Source of the DNA: an uncultured Parabacteroides sp.
Lineage (GTDB): Bacteria > Bacteroidota > Bacteroidia > Bacteroidales > Tannerellaceae
Length of the DNA stretch: 64,000 nt
NCBI GenBank assembly: GCA_900541965.1
Contig: UQLN01000009.1
Coordinates: 39,244 to 103,243, forward strand
Direction: 5' to 3'
The translations under genes were made by a program, and so were the position numbers. Below the pieces are notes generated by a model. The model had not been told where the DNA came from and ran no database searches. It saw only the letters and a list, made by a program, of their open reading frames with translations. Below, piece after piece: positions 35,192 through 43,777 of the stretch. Position 1 is the first letter of the stretch; the number at the start of each line of letters is the position of its first letter.

Positions 35192-36784
35192 ATGGTACAA
35201 AGATTCGATTTCTTAGTGATAGGTTCCGGTATTGCAGGAATGAGTTTCGCACTTAAAGTTGCCAATAAAGGAAAAGTTGCATTGGTTTGTAAGACCAATC
35301 TGGAAGAAGCAAATACTTACTTTGCTCAGGGAGGGATAGCCTCGGTTACCAATTTGCTTACCGATAATTTTGACAAGCATATAGAGGATACAATGATAGC
35401 CGGCGACCGGTTGAGCGACCGTGGTGCTGTGGAAAAAGTGGTTCGTGATGCCCCTCAACAAATTAAAGAGTTGATAAGCTGGGGAGTCGATTTTGATAAA
35501 GATGACAAAGGAAATTTCGACTTGCACCGTGAAGGAGGCCATTCCGAATTCCGTATTCTTCACCATAAGGATAATACAGGTGCCGAGATACAAGACAGTT
35601 TGATACATGCTATCCAGCAACATCCGAATATCACCGTCTTTGAAAATCACTTTACGATAGAAATCCTTACCCAACATCATTTGGGGATGGAAGTTACCCG
35701 TCAGACTCCGAATATAGAGTGCTATGGCGCTTATATTATGGATATGAAAACGGGTAAAATAGATACATTCCTTTCAAAAGTAACCTTGATGGCAACCGGT
35801 GGCATAGGGGCTGTTTATCAGACGACTACGAATCCGATGGTTGCTACGGGCGACGGTATTGCCATGGTATATCGTGCCAAGGGAACAGTCAAGGATATGG
35901 AGTTCGTGCAGTTCCATCCCACGGCATTGTATCATCCGGGCGACCGCCCTTCTTTCCTGATAACGGAAGCGATGCGTGGTTACGGAGGTATTTTACGTAC
36001 ATTGGATGGCAAAGAGTTTATGCAGAAATATGATAAGCGTCTTTCATTGGCTCCGCGAGATATCGTTGCGCGCGCTATTAAGAATGAAATGGATAACCGC
36101 GGTGAAGACCATGTATTTCTGGATGTGACACATAAGAATCCCGAAGAAACAAAGAAACATTTCCCCAATATCTATGAGAAATGCCTGAGCCTGGGTATAG
36201 ATATAACAAAAGAGTATATACCGGTTGCTCCTGCCGCCCATTACCTTTGCGGAGGTATCAAGGTGGATTTGGATGCCCGTTCTTCCATAGACCGTTTATA
36301 CGCCGTAGGTGAATGTTCTTGTACGGGTCTTCATGGTGGAAACCGCTTGGCTTCCAATTCATTGATAGAAGCTGTCGTTTATGCGGATGCTGCGGCTAAG
36401 CATAGTTTGAGCATTATCGACTCGCTTAGTTATCAGGAAAACGTACCGGAATGGAATGATGAGGGAACCCGTTCTTTGGAAGAAATGGTATTGATTACCC
36501 AGAGTGTGAAGGAAGTGGGTGAGATTATGAGTACATACGTAGGTATTGTACGTTCGGATTTACGTTTGAAACGGGCTTGGGACCGTTTGGATATTCTTTA
36601 TGAAGAAACAGAAAGCCTGTTTAAGCGCTCGGTTGCCTCCAAGGAAATTTGTGAATTGCGTAATATGATTAATGTTGGTTACCTGATTATGCGTCAGGCT
36701 ATCGAACGTAAAGAGAGCCGCGGTTTGCATTATACGCTGGATTATCCGCCGGCAAAGAAAGAGAATGAATTTGCACCGGAATAA
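35192..36784 (+). CDS. nadB: L-aspartate oxidase
   Basis: FAD enzyme that oxidises L-aspartate to iminoaspartate, the first step of de novo NAD synthesis; its product is used by NadA (encoded at 4929-5915). The 530-residue protein starts with the FAD-binding GSGIAGMSFALKVA (residues 11-24). It contains the succinate-dehydrogenase-like active-site segments REGGHSEFRILHHKDNTG near 111 and EFVQFHPTALYHPG near 240, LITEAMRGYGGILR, and CGGIKVDLDARSSIDRLYAVGE near 355. In an anaerobe fumarate is the likely electron acceptor (inference). Single gene with promoter and terminator. Confidence 0.95.
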   Translation: MVQRFDFLVIGSGIAGMSFALKVANKGKVALVCKTNLEEANTYFAQGGIASVTNLLTDNFDKHIEDTMIAGDRLSDRGAVEKVVRDAPQQIKELISWGVDFDKDDKGNFDLHREGGHSEFRILHHKDNTGAEIQDSLIHAIQQHPNITVFENHFTIEILTQHHLGMEVTRQTPNIECYGAYIMDMKTGKIDTFLSKVTLMATGGIGAVYQTTTNPMVATGDGIAMVYRAKGTVKDMEFVQFHPTALYHPGDRPSFLITEAMRGYGGILRTLDGKEFMQKYDKRLSLAPRDIVARAIKNEMDNRGEDHVFLDVTHKNPEETKKHFPNIYEKCLSLGIDITKEYIPVAPAAHYLCGGIKVDLDARSSIDRLYAVGECSCTGLHGGNRLASNSLIEAVVYADAAAKHSLSIIDSLSYQENVPEWNDEGTRSLEEMVLITQSVKEVGEIMSTYVGIVRSDLRLKRAWDRLDILYEETESLFKRSVASKEICELRNMINVGYLIMRQAIERKESRGLHYTLDYPPAKKENEFAPE

Positions 36785-36808
36785 ACCGGTATAAATAGCT
36801 AATAGGGA

Positions 36809-36868
36809 AATCCTCTTATTTTGATCGGTGCTTGAATAAAAAAGGCTGGTCAAGGTAAGAGGATTTTT
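36809..36868 (+). terminator. Terminator of nadB
   Basis: AATCCTCTTA (36809-36818) pairs with TAAGAGGATT (36856-36865), ending in a T5 run. Confidence 0.75.
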
Positions 36869-37156
36869 ATCTTAATCCTTTTTATGTGTGGTGGATTTGA
36901 TGGACTACCTGAAGGAGGAATCCGTGAACCGATGATTGTTTGTTGGCCTGACGAGATATAAAATGCAGAAGTGAGGAATGAATAATTTGCTTACTTATCT
37001 TTGGCTTTTTCATGCCGTCGAATTTTAAAATGCACGGCACGATTTCCGAAAAAGTACACTTACAAAAAATCTTTTGATAGTTATCGAACGTATTTCCTAT
37101 AACTGTCGTTTTTATTTTTGATGGATATGGTATTTTATTTTGATGGTTTTCAAAAG

Positions 37157-37202
37157 AAAATTTCGTCGGTTTCAAATGGGGAAAAGAAGCCGACGAAATT
37201 TT
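37157..37202 (-). terminator. Terminator of the DEAD-box helicase gene
   Basis: AAAATTTCGTCGG (37157-37169) pairs perfectly with CCGACGAAATTTT (37190-37202). Confidence 0.75.
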
Positions 37203-37242
37203 AAAAGTACGCTTTAATTTTATGAATTTGATTCTTTGTTTT

Positions 37243-39012
37243 TTAGAAACGTCTTTTCTTTCTGGAATCGCGTGGTGCAGCGGAACGTTTTTTATTGAAA
37301 GAGCGGTCATTGCGGTCGTTAGAATATTCTCTACGGTTTCCTCCGCGTTCTCCTCCGCGTCTTTTGCCATTACTATCGCCTTTTTTCCCCTGGGCCACTT
37401 CTACAGAGATACGGCGTCCTTCCAGTTCGAAGCCGTTCATAAGTTTCATTACCCTTTGAGATTCTCCTTCTTCCACTTCAAAGAATGAGAAGTTATCCCG
37501 CAGGTCGATTCTTCCGATCCGGACTTTTCCCGGTACACAGCGGTTTATCAGTTCTATCAATTGGCTCGGTTTAAGACCATCTGTTTTACCGAAATTAATA
37601 AAGAAACGGGCATATCCTTCTTCAGCCGTATGGACTCTGCGTCCACCCTCTTTTCCCATTTCTTTGTTGCGTGAGCTGTGTTCGTCGACCGACTGTATTT
37701 CGTCCGCATCTTTATAATAGTCAATCATACGGTTGAACTCGAGAGAAACAACACGTTTGATAATGTCTTCCTTGTCTAACCATTCCAGTTTGCGGAAAAT
37801 CTGAGGCATTAAAGTCTCGATTTCTTCTTCGTTGACTTTTACTTTCTCAATTTGGTCAACCAGATTGAAAAGCTGTTTTGCGCAAATATCCTGTCCGCTC
37901 GGCATTTCGCCTTTCTCAAATTTCTTATTGATAATGCGTTCTATTTCACGTATTTTACCTTTTTCCTTAACATGGCAGATGGCAATGGAGATACCTGTCT
38001 TTCCGGCACGTCCCGTACGTCCACGGCGATGTGTATATGATTCGACTTCATCCGGCAATCCATAATTGATAACATGTGTCAGGTCGTCAACATCCAGCCC
38101 GCGTGCCGCTACATCCGTAGCAACCAATAATTGCAGGTTCTTGATACGGAATTTCTGCATTACGTAGTCACGTTGTGCCTGGCTCAGTTCGCCATGAAGT
38201 GAGTCTGCATTATAACCGTCCTGAATCAGTTTGTCTGCAATTTCCTGGGTTTCCTTGCGGGTACGGCAGAAAATGATACCGTAAATATTCGGATAGAAGT
38301 CGGCAATACGTTTAAGTGCCAGGTATTTGTCTTGTGCACGTACCATGTAATAAATATCGCGGATATTTTTGTTGCCTTCGTTCTTGTTTCCGATAACGAT
38401 TTCTTTCGGATTTTTCATATACTGCTTGGTAATGCTGGCAATACCCTGGGGCATTGTAGCAGAGAAAAGCAACATATTACGGTTTGCGGGAACTTCTGCC
38501 AGAATAGCATTGATACTATCAGTGAATCCCATGTTCAACATTTCGTCCGCCTCATCCATGATAACGTTCTTTATCAGGCTGAGATTTACCGTTTTGCGGT
38601 TCATCAGGTCGAGCAGACGTCCCGGAGTGGCAACAACTACGTGTACTCCCCGTTTAAGCGTCTTAATCTGGCTTTCTATGCTGGAACCACCGTATACCGG
38701 AAGAACTTTCAGGTTATCGATATATTTTGAATAGTCATTCAGGTCGTCGGCTATCTGCAAACAAAGTTCGCGTGTAGGACAAAGTATAAGTGCTTGAGGC
38801 TGATAAATAGCTACATCAATCTTTTGCAGGATAGGGAGGCCGAATGCCGCAGTTTTGCCGGTACCGGTCTGAGCCAATGCAATAACGTCGTTGTCTTCTC
38901 CCAGTAAAAAAGGAATCACTTCCTCCTGTACAGGCATGGGCGACTCATAGCCCATTTCTTGAATTGCCTTCAATATAGGTGCGGCAACTCCTAATTCTTC
39001 AAATGTTTTCAA
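37243..39012 (-). CDS. DEAD-box ATP-dependent RNA helicase (DeaD/CsdA type)
   Basis: A 589-residue RNA helicase. Motifs in order: Q-motif (MPVQEEVIP), Walker A AQTGTGKTAA near 46-55, PTRELCLQI, DEADEML near 153-159, SATMP near 183, and HRRGRTGRAGKTG near 330. A DbpA-type RNA-binding domain lies at about 465-540, and the C-terminal tail is rich in Arg/Gly/Lys (KRRGGERGGNRREY), typical of unstructured RNA contacts. Such proteins help ribosome assembly and RNA remodelling, especially in the cold. Its own -7 box lies at 39050-39057; a strong hairpin ends it. Confidence 0.96.
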   Translation of the reverse strand: MKTFEELGVAAPILKAIQEMGYESPMPVQEEVIPFLLGEDNDVIALAQTGTGKTAAFGLPILQKIDVAIYQPQALILCPTRELCLQIADDLNDYSKYIDNLKVLPVYGGSSIESQIKTLKRGVHVVVATPGRLLDLMNRKTVNLSLIKNVIMDEADEMLNMGFTDSINAILAEVPANRNMLLFSATMPQGIASITKQYMKNPKEIVIGNKNEGNKNIRDIYYMVRAQDKYLALKRIADFYPNIYGIIFCRTRKETQEIADKLIQDGYNADSLHGELSQAQRDYVMQKFRIKNLQLLVATDVAARGLDVDDLTHVINYGLPDEVESYTHRRGRTGRAGKTGISIAICHVKEKGKIREIERIINKKFEKGEMPSGQDICAKQLFNLVDQIEKVKVNEEEIETLMPQIFRKLEWLDKEDIIKRVVSLEFNRMIDYYKDADEIQSVDEHSSRNKEMGKEGGRRVHTAEEGYARFFINFGKTDGLKPSQLIELINRCVPGKVRIGRIDLRDNFSFFEVEEGESQRVMKLMNGFELEGRRISVEVAQGKKGDSNGKRRGGERGGNRREYSNDRNDRSFNKKRSAAPRDSRKKRRF

Positions 39013-39049
39013 AATGTGATATTGTATATATGTATATATTCAGAGTGCA

Positions 39050-39057
39050 CAAAGATA
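39050..39057 (-). promoter_or_regulatory. -7 promoter box for the DEAD-box helicase
   Basis: CAAAGATA reads TATCTTTG on the minus strand. Confidence 0.6.
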
Positions 39058-39078
39058 CGTATTTTATCCGGATGCGTA

Positions 39079-40137
39079 TTAATTCAATAAGATATCTTTT
39101 AATGTATCTCTCTCTTTCTCCGAAAGATGCAGCCCTTTTGACAGGAATTTATCCATTGAACCATATTCTTTTCCGATTGTCCGGTATACAATGTCCAGAA
39201 AACTTTCGTTGGCTGTAACCAAAGCCGTGATTGCTTCCTGCGAGTTGGTACTCATATCCCGGATCATAAAAGCTAACTGGGAAATATTGGTATAATCGTT
39301 GGATGCCATATAATCTTTCCGGATTGTTTCTTCCGGTACATCGAGTGCCGCAAGCAGCATGGCTGTAAGGAAGCCTGTCCGGTCTTTTCCTACGGAGCAG
39401 TTGATAACAATCGGGTAGTTATCTTTATCAAGAAAGATTTTTAATGCTTTGGAGAACTGTTCGCGGTCCTCATTTATAAAATGCAGGTACGTATCCTGCA
39501 TATAGAGAAGAGCATCTCCTTTCCGCATCTGATCTTCTTCAAGCCTTTCGACAACAGCATCCATCCCATGCCTAGAAATAGGTATGGATATGATATTTGC
39601 TTTTTTATATTTATCGGGAGCGCAGGTTATTTCATCTTCTCCTCTTAAATCGATTATCGTTTTAATATCCAGATTATTAAGACGTATGGTGTCCAAGTCG
39701 CTTAATGCACATAATTCACCGGAACGGAACACTTTGCCCCAACGAACGCTCTTATTATCCGAAGATTGGTATCCTCCTATATCACGGAAGTTTTGTATGC
39801 TGTCCATGGATACAGAACGTGCTCCTACTATTTGTTTGAATTTCTCATTAAAAGACAATAGGAAATATTTTCGGGAAATATTGTCATTAGTAATATAGGT
39901 TACGACTCCCTCGTCAATATCTGCGTAAGCACAAGGGGAGGACATATTGAAATTATCCGGATTGTCGGAAACGAACAGCGTCATCGTTCCTTCCATTCCC
40001 GGATCGATTTCCCACTTAATTACATAATTTCCAATATCATCTCTGAGGCAAAGTGAATAAATATTCGGTGTTATGCCAGAACTGCATCCGTTTAATGTCA
40101 CCAAGCCTGTCAACAGAAATAGAATTTGTTTTAACAT
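39079..40137 (-). CDS. Tyrosine-protein phosphatase family lipoprotein
   Basis: About 352 residues. A signal peptide ends in the lipobox LNGC, so the protein is exported and lipid-anchored. An N-terminal beta-rich domain (to about 120) precedes a Y_phosphatase3-type domain: the P-loop CSVGKDRTG (CX5R) lies near residue 250, preceded by NFRDIGGY and VRWGKVFRSGEL, the usual signatures of this family. Start: the ATG at 40155 coincides with the predicted transcription start after the -7 box at 40162-40169, so an ATG at 40140 or 40137, just after GGAG, is more likely. An exported phosphatase suggests action on surface or dietary phosphoesters rather than cytoplasmic proteins; this is inference. 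Confidence 0.85.
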   Translation of the reverse strand: MLKQILFLLTGLVTLNGCSSGITPNIYSLCLRDDIGNYVIKWEIDPGMEGTMTLFVSDNPDNFNMSSPCAYADIDEGVVTYITNDNISRKYFLLSFNEKFKQIVGARSVSMDSIQNFRDIGGYQSSDNKSVRWGKVFRSGELCALSDLDTIRLNNLDIKTIIDLRGEDEITCAPDKYKKANIISIPISRHGMDAVVERLEEDQMRKGDALLYMQDTYLHFINEDREQFSKALKIFLDKDNYPIVINCSVGKDRTGFLTAMLLAALDVPEETIRKDYMASNDYTNISQLAFMIRDMSTNSQEAITALVTANESFLDIVYRTIGKEYGSMDKFLSKGLHLSEKERDTLKDILLN

Positions 40138-40161
40138 CATTGCTCCATCATTCATTCTTTA

Positions 40162-40169
40162 CAAAGGTA
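40162..40169 (-). promoter_or_regulatory. -7 promoter box for the phosphatase lipoprotein
   Basis: CAAAGGTA reads TACCTTTG on the minus strand; it argues against the upstream ATG at 40155 as the start. Confidence 0.55.
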
Positions 40170-40208
40170 ATGAAAAACATATTGTACTTTATTGCGGGTT
40201 AATGATAT

Positions 40209-41138
40209 TTAATATTGTTGGTTGTAACCCGAGGCAAATTCTTTAGAAATGTAATTGTTATAGCTTTGGCATACCTCGGATGCGAGATCTATCCCGCTTC
40301 GGATGATATTAGCCCACGTATCATTTTCAATAGAAGAAAGGTCTTTATGCCGTACATCATATTTTAACAATCCGTAGATGACACCTGCATTGAAATTATC
40401 ACCTGCGCCGATGGTGCTGACCGGGGTAATGGGAGAGGAGTCGTAGTGTTCATGGAAAGCATGCGTATAGAGGTTCACTCCCTTGTTGCCGTGTGTCGTT
40501 ATAAAACGGTCGCAATAAAACTTGATATGGTTCGTGTACACCTCTTTCATATCCGTTTTACCGAACAGGTTTAGAAAATCCTCTTCCGAGCCACGTACAA
40601 TATCCGCATATTCCAGATTCTCGAGAACCGTAGGCATCAGGCGAATCGCTTCATGTGCATGTGCTTTGCGGAAATTCGGGTCGTAATAGATAATCGCTTT
40701 CCGGTCGCGTGCATAGTCAAGAAACTCAACCATCCGTTCGCGTAATGCCGGGTTCAGCGAATAATAGGAACCGAAAATGAAAATATCGTCTTCGTTAATC
40801 GAGGGAAGAGGCACTTCCAGCCGTTGTTTGGGATAGTCTTTATAAAAAGTGTAATTGGCATTGCTCTGTTCATCCAGAAATGCGAGGGAGATTGGACTTT
40901 TCCCGTTGGGAAAACGGTCTACATATTCTGTGGAAACGGCATTTTCTTTCATGAACCGGAGAATTATGTCGCCAACCTGGTCATTGCCTACTTCACTGAT
41001 GAAGGAAACAGGGACATTTAACCGTCCTAAAGAGATTAATCCATTGAATACAGAACCTCCCGGAACAGCCGTATGGGGTTGTCCGTTTTTGAAAATGATA
41101 TCAAGGATAGTTTCTCCGATACCAATTACTTTTCTCAT
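40209..41138 (-). CDS. PfkB-family carbohydrate kinase
   Basis: A 309-residue cytoplasmic sugar kinase of the ribokinase/PfkB family. Both signatures are seen: the N-terminal GGSVFNGLISLGRLN near 27-41 and the C-terminal DTxGAGD-like STIGAGDNFNAGVIYGLL near 236-253, which contains the catalytic Asp. The substrate is probably fructose or a related sugar but cannot be fixed. It follows the SIS-domain isomerase gene by 15 bases on the same strand, suggesting that one pathway uses both. Confidence 0.92.
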   Translation of the reverse strand: MRKVIGIGETILDIIFKNGQPHTAVPGGSVFNGLISLGRLNVPVSFISEVGNDQVGDIILRFMKENAVSTEYVDRFPNGKSPISLAFLDEQSNANYTFYKDYPKQRLEVPLPSINEDDIFIFGSYYSLNPALRERMVEFLDYARDRKAIIYYDPNFRKAHAHEAIRLMPTVLENLEYADIVRGSEEDFLNLFGKTDMKEVYTNHIKFYCDRFITTHGNKGVNLYTHAFHEHYDSSPITPVSTIGAGDNFNAGVIYGLLKYDVRHKDLSSIENDTWANIIRSGIDLASEVCQSYNNYISKEFASGYNQQY

Positions 41139-41153
41139 ATGTATATGTGTATG

Positions 41154-41777
41154 TTATTTGTTCTCCGTTTTACTCTGTTCCCGGCTTTTGGAACCAAGAT
41201 ACCCGCCGTGATGCCTTTTGGCATAATCTGTATTGCTGAAATTAATTTTTTTCATTGTTCCTACTACCAGAATGTCTCCGATTACTGTCATAATTGTGGT
41301 CGAGGTGGTAGGTGTTAATCCCAATGGGCAAACCTCTTTAGGTGCTCCGGTAGGCAAGCAGATGGTGGCTTCGGCTGCCAACGGACTTTCCGGATTGCTG
41401 GTAATTACGATAAACGGCATGTCGGGAGCCAGGCCGCGTGTAAGCTCTACCAGCTCCACTAATTCGCGCGTCTTTCCGGAATTGGATATCAGAAGCATAA
41501 TATCGTTTTTGCGTACAATACCCAAGTCGCCATGCTGTGCTTCACTGGGATGCAGGAAATGTGCCGGAGTACCTGTCGAACTGAATGTCGTGGCAATATT
41601 CATTGCTATCTGCCCGGCCTTGCCCATCCCGCTGGTAATCAGGCTACCGCCAAGTTCATGAACATGTTTTACGATGAGGTTTACGGCTTCTTCATAACCA
41701 CTGGTTATAGGGATATTCAGTACGGCAGCTGCTTCTTGCTGCAAAATAGACGAGATTGCTTCGTTAATCATAGTCAT
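41154..41777 (-). CDS. SIS-domain sugar-phosphate isomerase (KpsF/HxlB-like, no CBS)
   Basis: A 207-residue protein that is one SIS domain. It has GKAGQIAMNIATTFSSTGTPAHFLHPSEAQHGDLG (about 51-85) and the SNSGKTRELVEL motif near 97-108, as in arabinose-5-phosphate isomerases. It lacks the pair of CBS domains found in KdsD/GutQ, so a 6-phospho-3-hexuloisomerase-type or other aldose/ketose-phosphate isomerase is equally possible. First gene of a two-gene unit with the PfkB kinase; -7 box at 41816-41823. Confidence 0.88.
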   Translation of the reverse strand: MTMINEAISSILQQEAAAVLNIPITSGYEEAVNLIVKHVHELGGSLITSGMGKAGQIAMNIATTFSSTGTPAHFLHPSEAQHGDLGIVRKNDIMLLISNSGKTRELVELVELTRGLAPDMPFIVITSNPESPLAAEATICLPTGAPKEVCPLGLTPTTSTTIMTVIGDILVVGTMKKINFSNTDYAKRHHGGYLGSKSREQSKTENK

Positions 41778-41815
41778 TTTAATAGTTTTATGTATTATGA
41801 CAATCTAATAAAATA

Positions 41816-41823
41816 CAAAAATA
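41816..41823 (-). promoter_or_regulatory. -7 promoter box for the SIS isomerase-kinase unit
   Basis: CAAAAATA reads TATTTTTG on the minus strand, about 40 bases before the start codon. Confidence 0.5.
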
Positions 41824-41912
41824 CCGATTTTAATAATACCTTCACAGTACTATGCTCTTTTTTTATATAACTTTACAGAGCATTAATCCGTAACCCGATA
41901 AACCACTGAAAA

Positions 41913-42503
41913 ATGGAAGACATGGTGTCGTTAGTTGAAAGAGTAAGGACCGGAGATCGAGAGGCTTTCAATGAACTTTACAATCTGTATTATCCGGTAT
42001 TGCGTTCGTATGCGGGGCTATTATTGAAAGAAGAAGAAGAGGCGGAAGATGTTGTGCAGGACGTTTTTTTGAATGTATGGCTACGCAAGGAAATTCTGGA
42101 TGATACACTTTCGCTCCGGGGGTATCTCTTAAGGTCTGTTTATAATACTGCATTAAATATTATCAAGCGCCGGGGATATTCGGAAACATACCGTTCCGTC
42201 TATGAAAAGGAAGTAGAGGAAATAGGCTTTAAATATTATGATCCGGATGCTTGCGACATCATTCGTAAATTATATGACAGGGATATACGTTCGGATATCA
42301 ATATGGCTATCAAGTCTCTTCCGGACCGTTGCCGGGAAGTGTTTTCCCTGAGCTATCTGCATGACATGCCCAGTAAGGAAATCAGCCGGAAACTCGGTAT
42401 ATCGCTACGCACGGTTGAAAGCCATATTTATTCGGCTTTAAAGCTGCTGAGGGAAAAGCTGGAGCACTATAAACCGGTTCTATTTTTGCTTTTTTTATTG
42501 TAG
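41913..42503 (+). CDS. ECF RNA polymerase sigma factor
   Basis: A 196-residue FecI-like sigma factor. Region 2 lies near residues 12-80 (FNELYNLYYPVLRSYAGLLL, AEDVVQDVFLNVWLR) and region 4 near 128-182 (LPDRCREVFSLSYLHDMPSKEISRKLGISLRTVESHIYSAL). The C-terminus is unusually hydrophobic (YKPVLFLLFLL). It heads the plus-strand series sigma, FecR, SusC, SusD and should direct transcription of that set. Confidence 0.95.
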   Translation: MEDMVSLVERVRTGDREAFNELYNLYYPVLRSYAGLLLKEEEEAEDVVQDVFLNVWLRKEILDDTLSLRGYLLRSVYNTALNIIKRRGYSETYRSVYEKEVEEIGFKYYDPDACDIIRKLYDRDIRSDINMAIKSLPDRCREVFSLSYLHDMPSKEISRKLGISLRTVESHIYSALKLLREKLEHYKPVLFLLFLL

Positions 42504-42565
42504 AGTTAAGTATATTCTGTAATTTGATTGTATAGTGTATATAAAAAAGATAATTGCGGGAAGGC

Positions 42566-43531
42566 ATGAATGAGCAGATTATTTATAGATACTTATCCAA
42601 AACGGCAACAGAAGAGGAACAACAGGCACTATTAGCCTGGTTGAACGAATCTGATGCCAACAAGGATACTTTTTTTGAATTGAAAGCAATTTGGCATACA
42701 GGGAAATTCCTTGTACCGGATGATAATGAAAAGGCGAAAGCCGACTTACTTGCAAAAATAAATACCCGTATCAATGCAATAGAAGGAGCTAAAAAAACAA
42801 AACATTTATATACGAAATGGGCATGTGCCGCCGCCATCTTCTTATGGGTTGCGGTATCTTCTTATTGGTATCTGCATACCCCTGTCCCGGCAGGAAATAA
42901 GCAATATTATACATACTCCAATTATACAGTTTCAGATTCCATATTAAAAGTAACATTGCCCGACGGAACCTTAGTATGGCTGGCAGATAGCACTACCCTG
43001 GAATGCCCTGAATCTTTTTGTGAAAGGGAGCGGATTGTCCGTTTGAATGGAGTCGCTTTTTTTGATGTTTCGGAGAATAAGGTACACCCTTTTATTGTCC
43101 GTACGGATATGGCGGATGTAATAGTAACCGGCACCTCTTTCAGTGTAAATACCCGTATGCCGGGAGAATCATGCGAAACCCTGTTAATGACAGGTTCTGT
43201 TAAACTGAAATGCGGGAATGAAGAAGAAACCGTAACTCTTTCTCCCGGTCAGCAGGCTCTATATTCCATGCAGTCGGGAACGTTGGAAATCAACGAGGTC
43301 GATGTAAACAGCCTGACTTCCTGGCGTTACGGAATAGTCTCCCTTTCCAATGTGTCCATATCCGAGATTGCAAAGAAACTTGAAGAAATCTATCATATCC
43401 GGCTCCAAATGGATACCTTCTCCTTAAAAACAAACCGCTATAACTTCTCTTTTAAACCGTCTCTCGGTTCCCGGAAAGCCGTGGAGCAATTATCTGAAAT
43501 AACCGGATTGCCTGTTGAGGTAATCAAATAG
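42566..43531 (+). CDS. FecR-family anti-sigma factor
   Basis: About 321 residues. I start at ATG 42566 (MNEQ), which has GGGAAGG just upstream, rather than the TTG 12 bases earlier. The cytoplasmic N-terminal part (to about 80) is followed by a membrane helix (WACAAAIFLWVAVSSYWYL, about 88-106), the periplasmic FecR domain with VTLPDGTLVWLADSTTLECP, and a DUF4974-type C-terminal domain (SNVSISEIAKKLEEIYHIRLQM). Gap to the sigma gene is 62 bases. A hairpin separates it from susC. Confidence 0.93.
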   Translation: MNEQIIYRYLSKTATEEEQQALLAWLNESDANKDTFFELKAIWHTGKFLVPDDNEKAKADLLAKINTRINAIEGAKKTKHLYTKWACAAAIFLWVAVSSYWYLHTPVPAGNKQYYTYSNYTVSDSILKVTLPDGTLVWLADSTTLECPESFCERERIVRLNGVAFFDVSENKVHPFIVRTDMADVIVTGTSFSVNTRMPGESCETLLMTGSVKLKCGNEEETVTLSPGQQALYSMQSGTLEINEVDVNSLTSWRYGIVSLSNVSISEIAKKLEEIYHIRLQMDTFSLKTNRYNFSFKPSLGSRKAVEQLSEITGLPVEVIK

Positions 43532-43626
43532 TGAGACAGCCTAAAATTATATAAATAAAAAAAATGTAGCTTTTCCTAAGTAGTTTCTTTTTGCTGATTG
43601 TATTAGAATAGTATTAGAAGATAATG

Positions 43627-43687
43627 CGATCCGTTATCCGTATGGATATAAGGAAAATTATAACGGATCGTTTGATTCTTTTTTTGT
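43627..43687 (+). terminator. Terminator/attenuator between fecR and susC
   Basis: CGATCCGTTAT (43627-43637) pairs perfectly with ATAACGGATCG (43660-43670). After TTTGATTC comes a T-run. It separates the regulatory genes from susC, so read-through is probably limited and susC has its own sigma-dependent promoter. Confidence 0.75.
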
Positions 43688-43777
43688 GTTGCACATATGG
43701 GCGGCACAATCATAATCTGGTAACAAACAAAGAGAGATTTTAATATATGTGTTAATCTTAAGAAATTAATAAGGAAT

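Larger units (their letters stand above)
36785..37242. other. Intergenic region between convergent nadB and DEAD-box helicase
   Basis: 458 bases holding two terminators (36809-36868 and 37157-37202). A minus-strand open frame at 36882-37370 runs into the helicase gene in another frame and has no recognisable features. I see nothing else. Confidence 0.6.

Noticed and set aside
36882..37370. 162-residue minus-strand open frame
   Set aside because: Its first part lies inside the helicase gene in another frame and the rest covers the helicase terminator hairpin; no family resemblance and no promoter.
41913..42503. Frameshift at the hydrophobic C-terminus of the second ECF sigma factor
   Set aside because: The tail is unusual, but regions 2 and 4 are complete before it and the stop is followed by ordinary intergenic sequence and fecR; no lost domain is evident.
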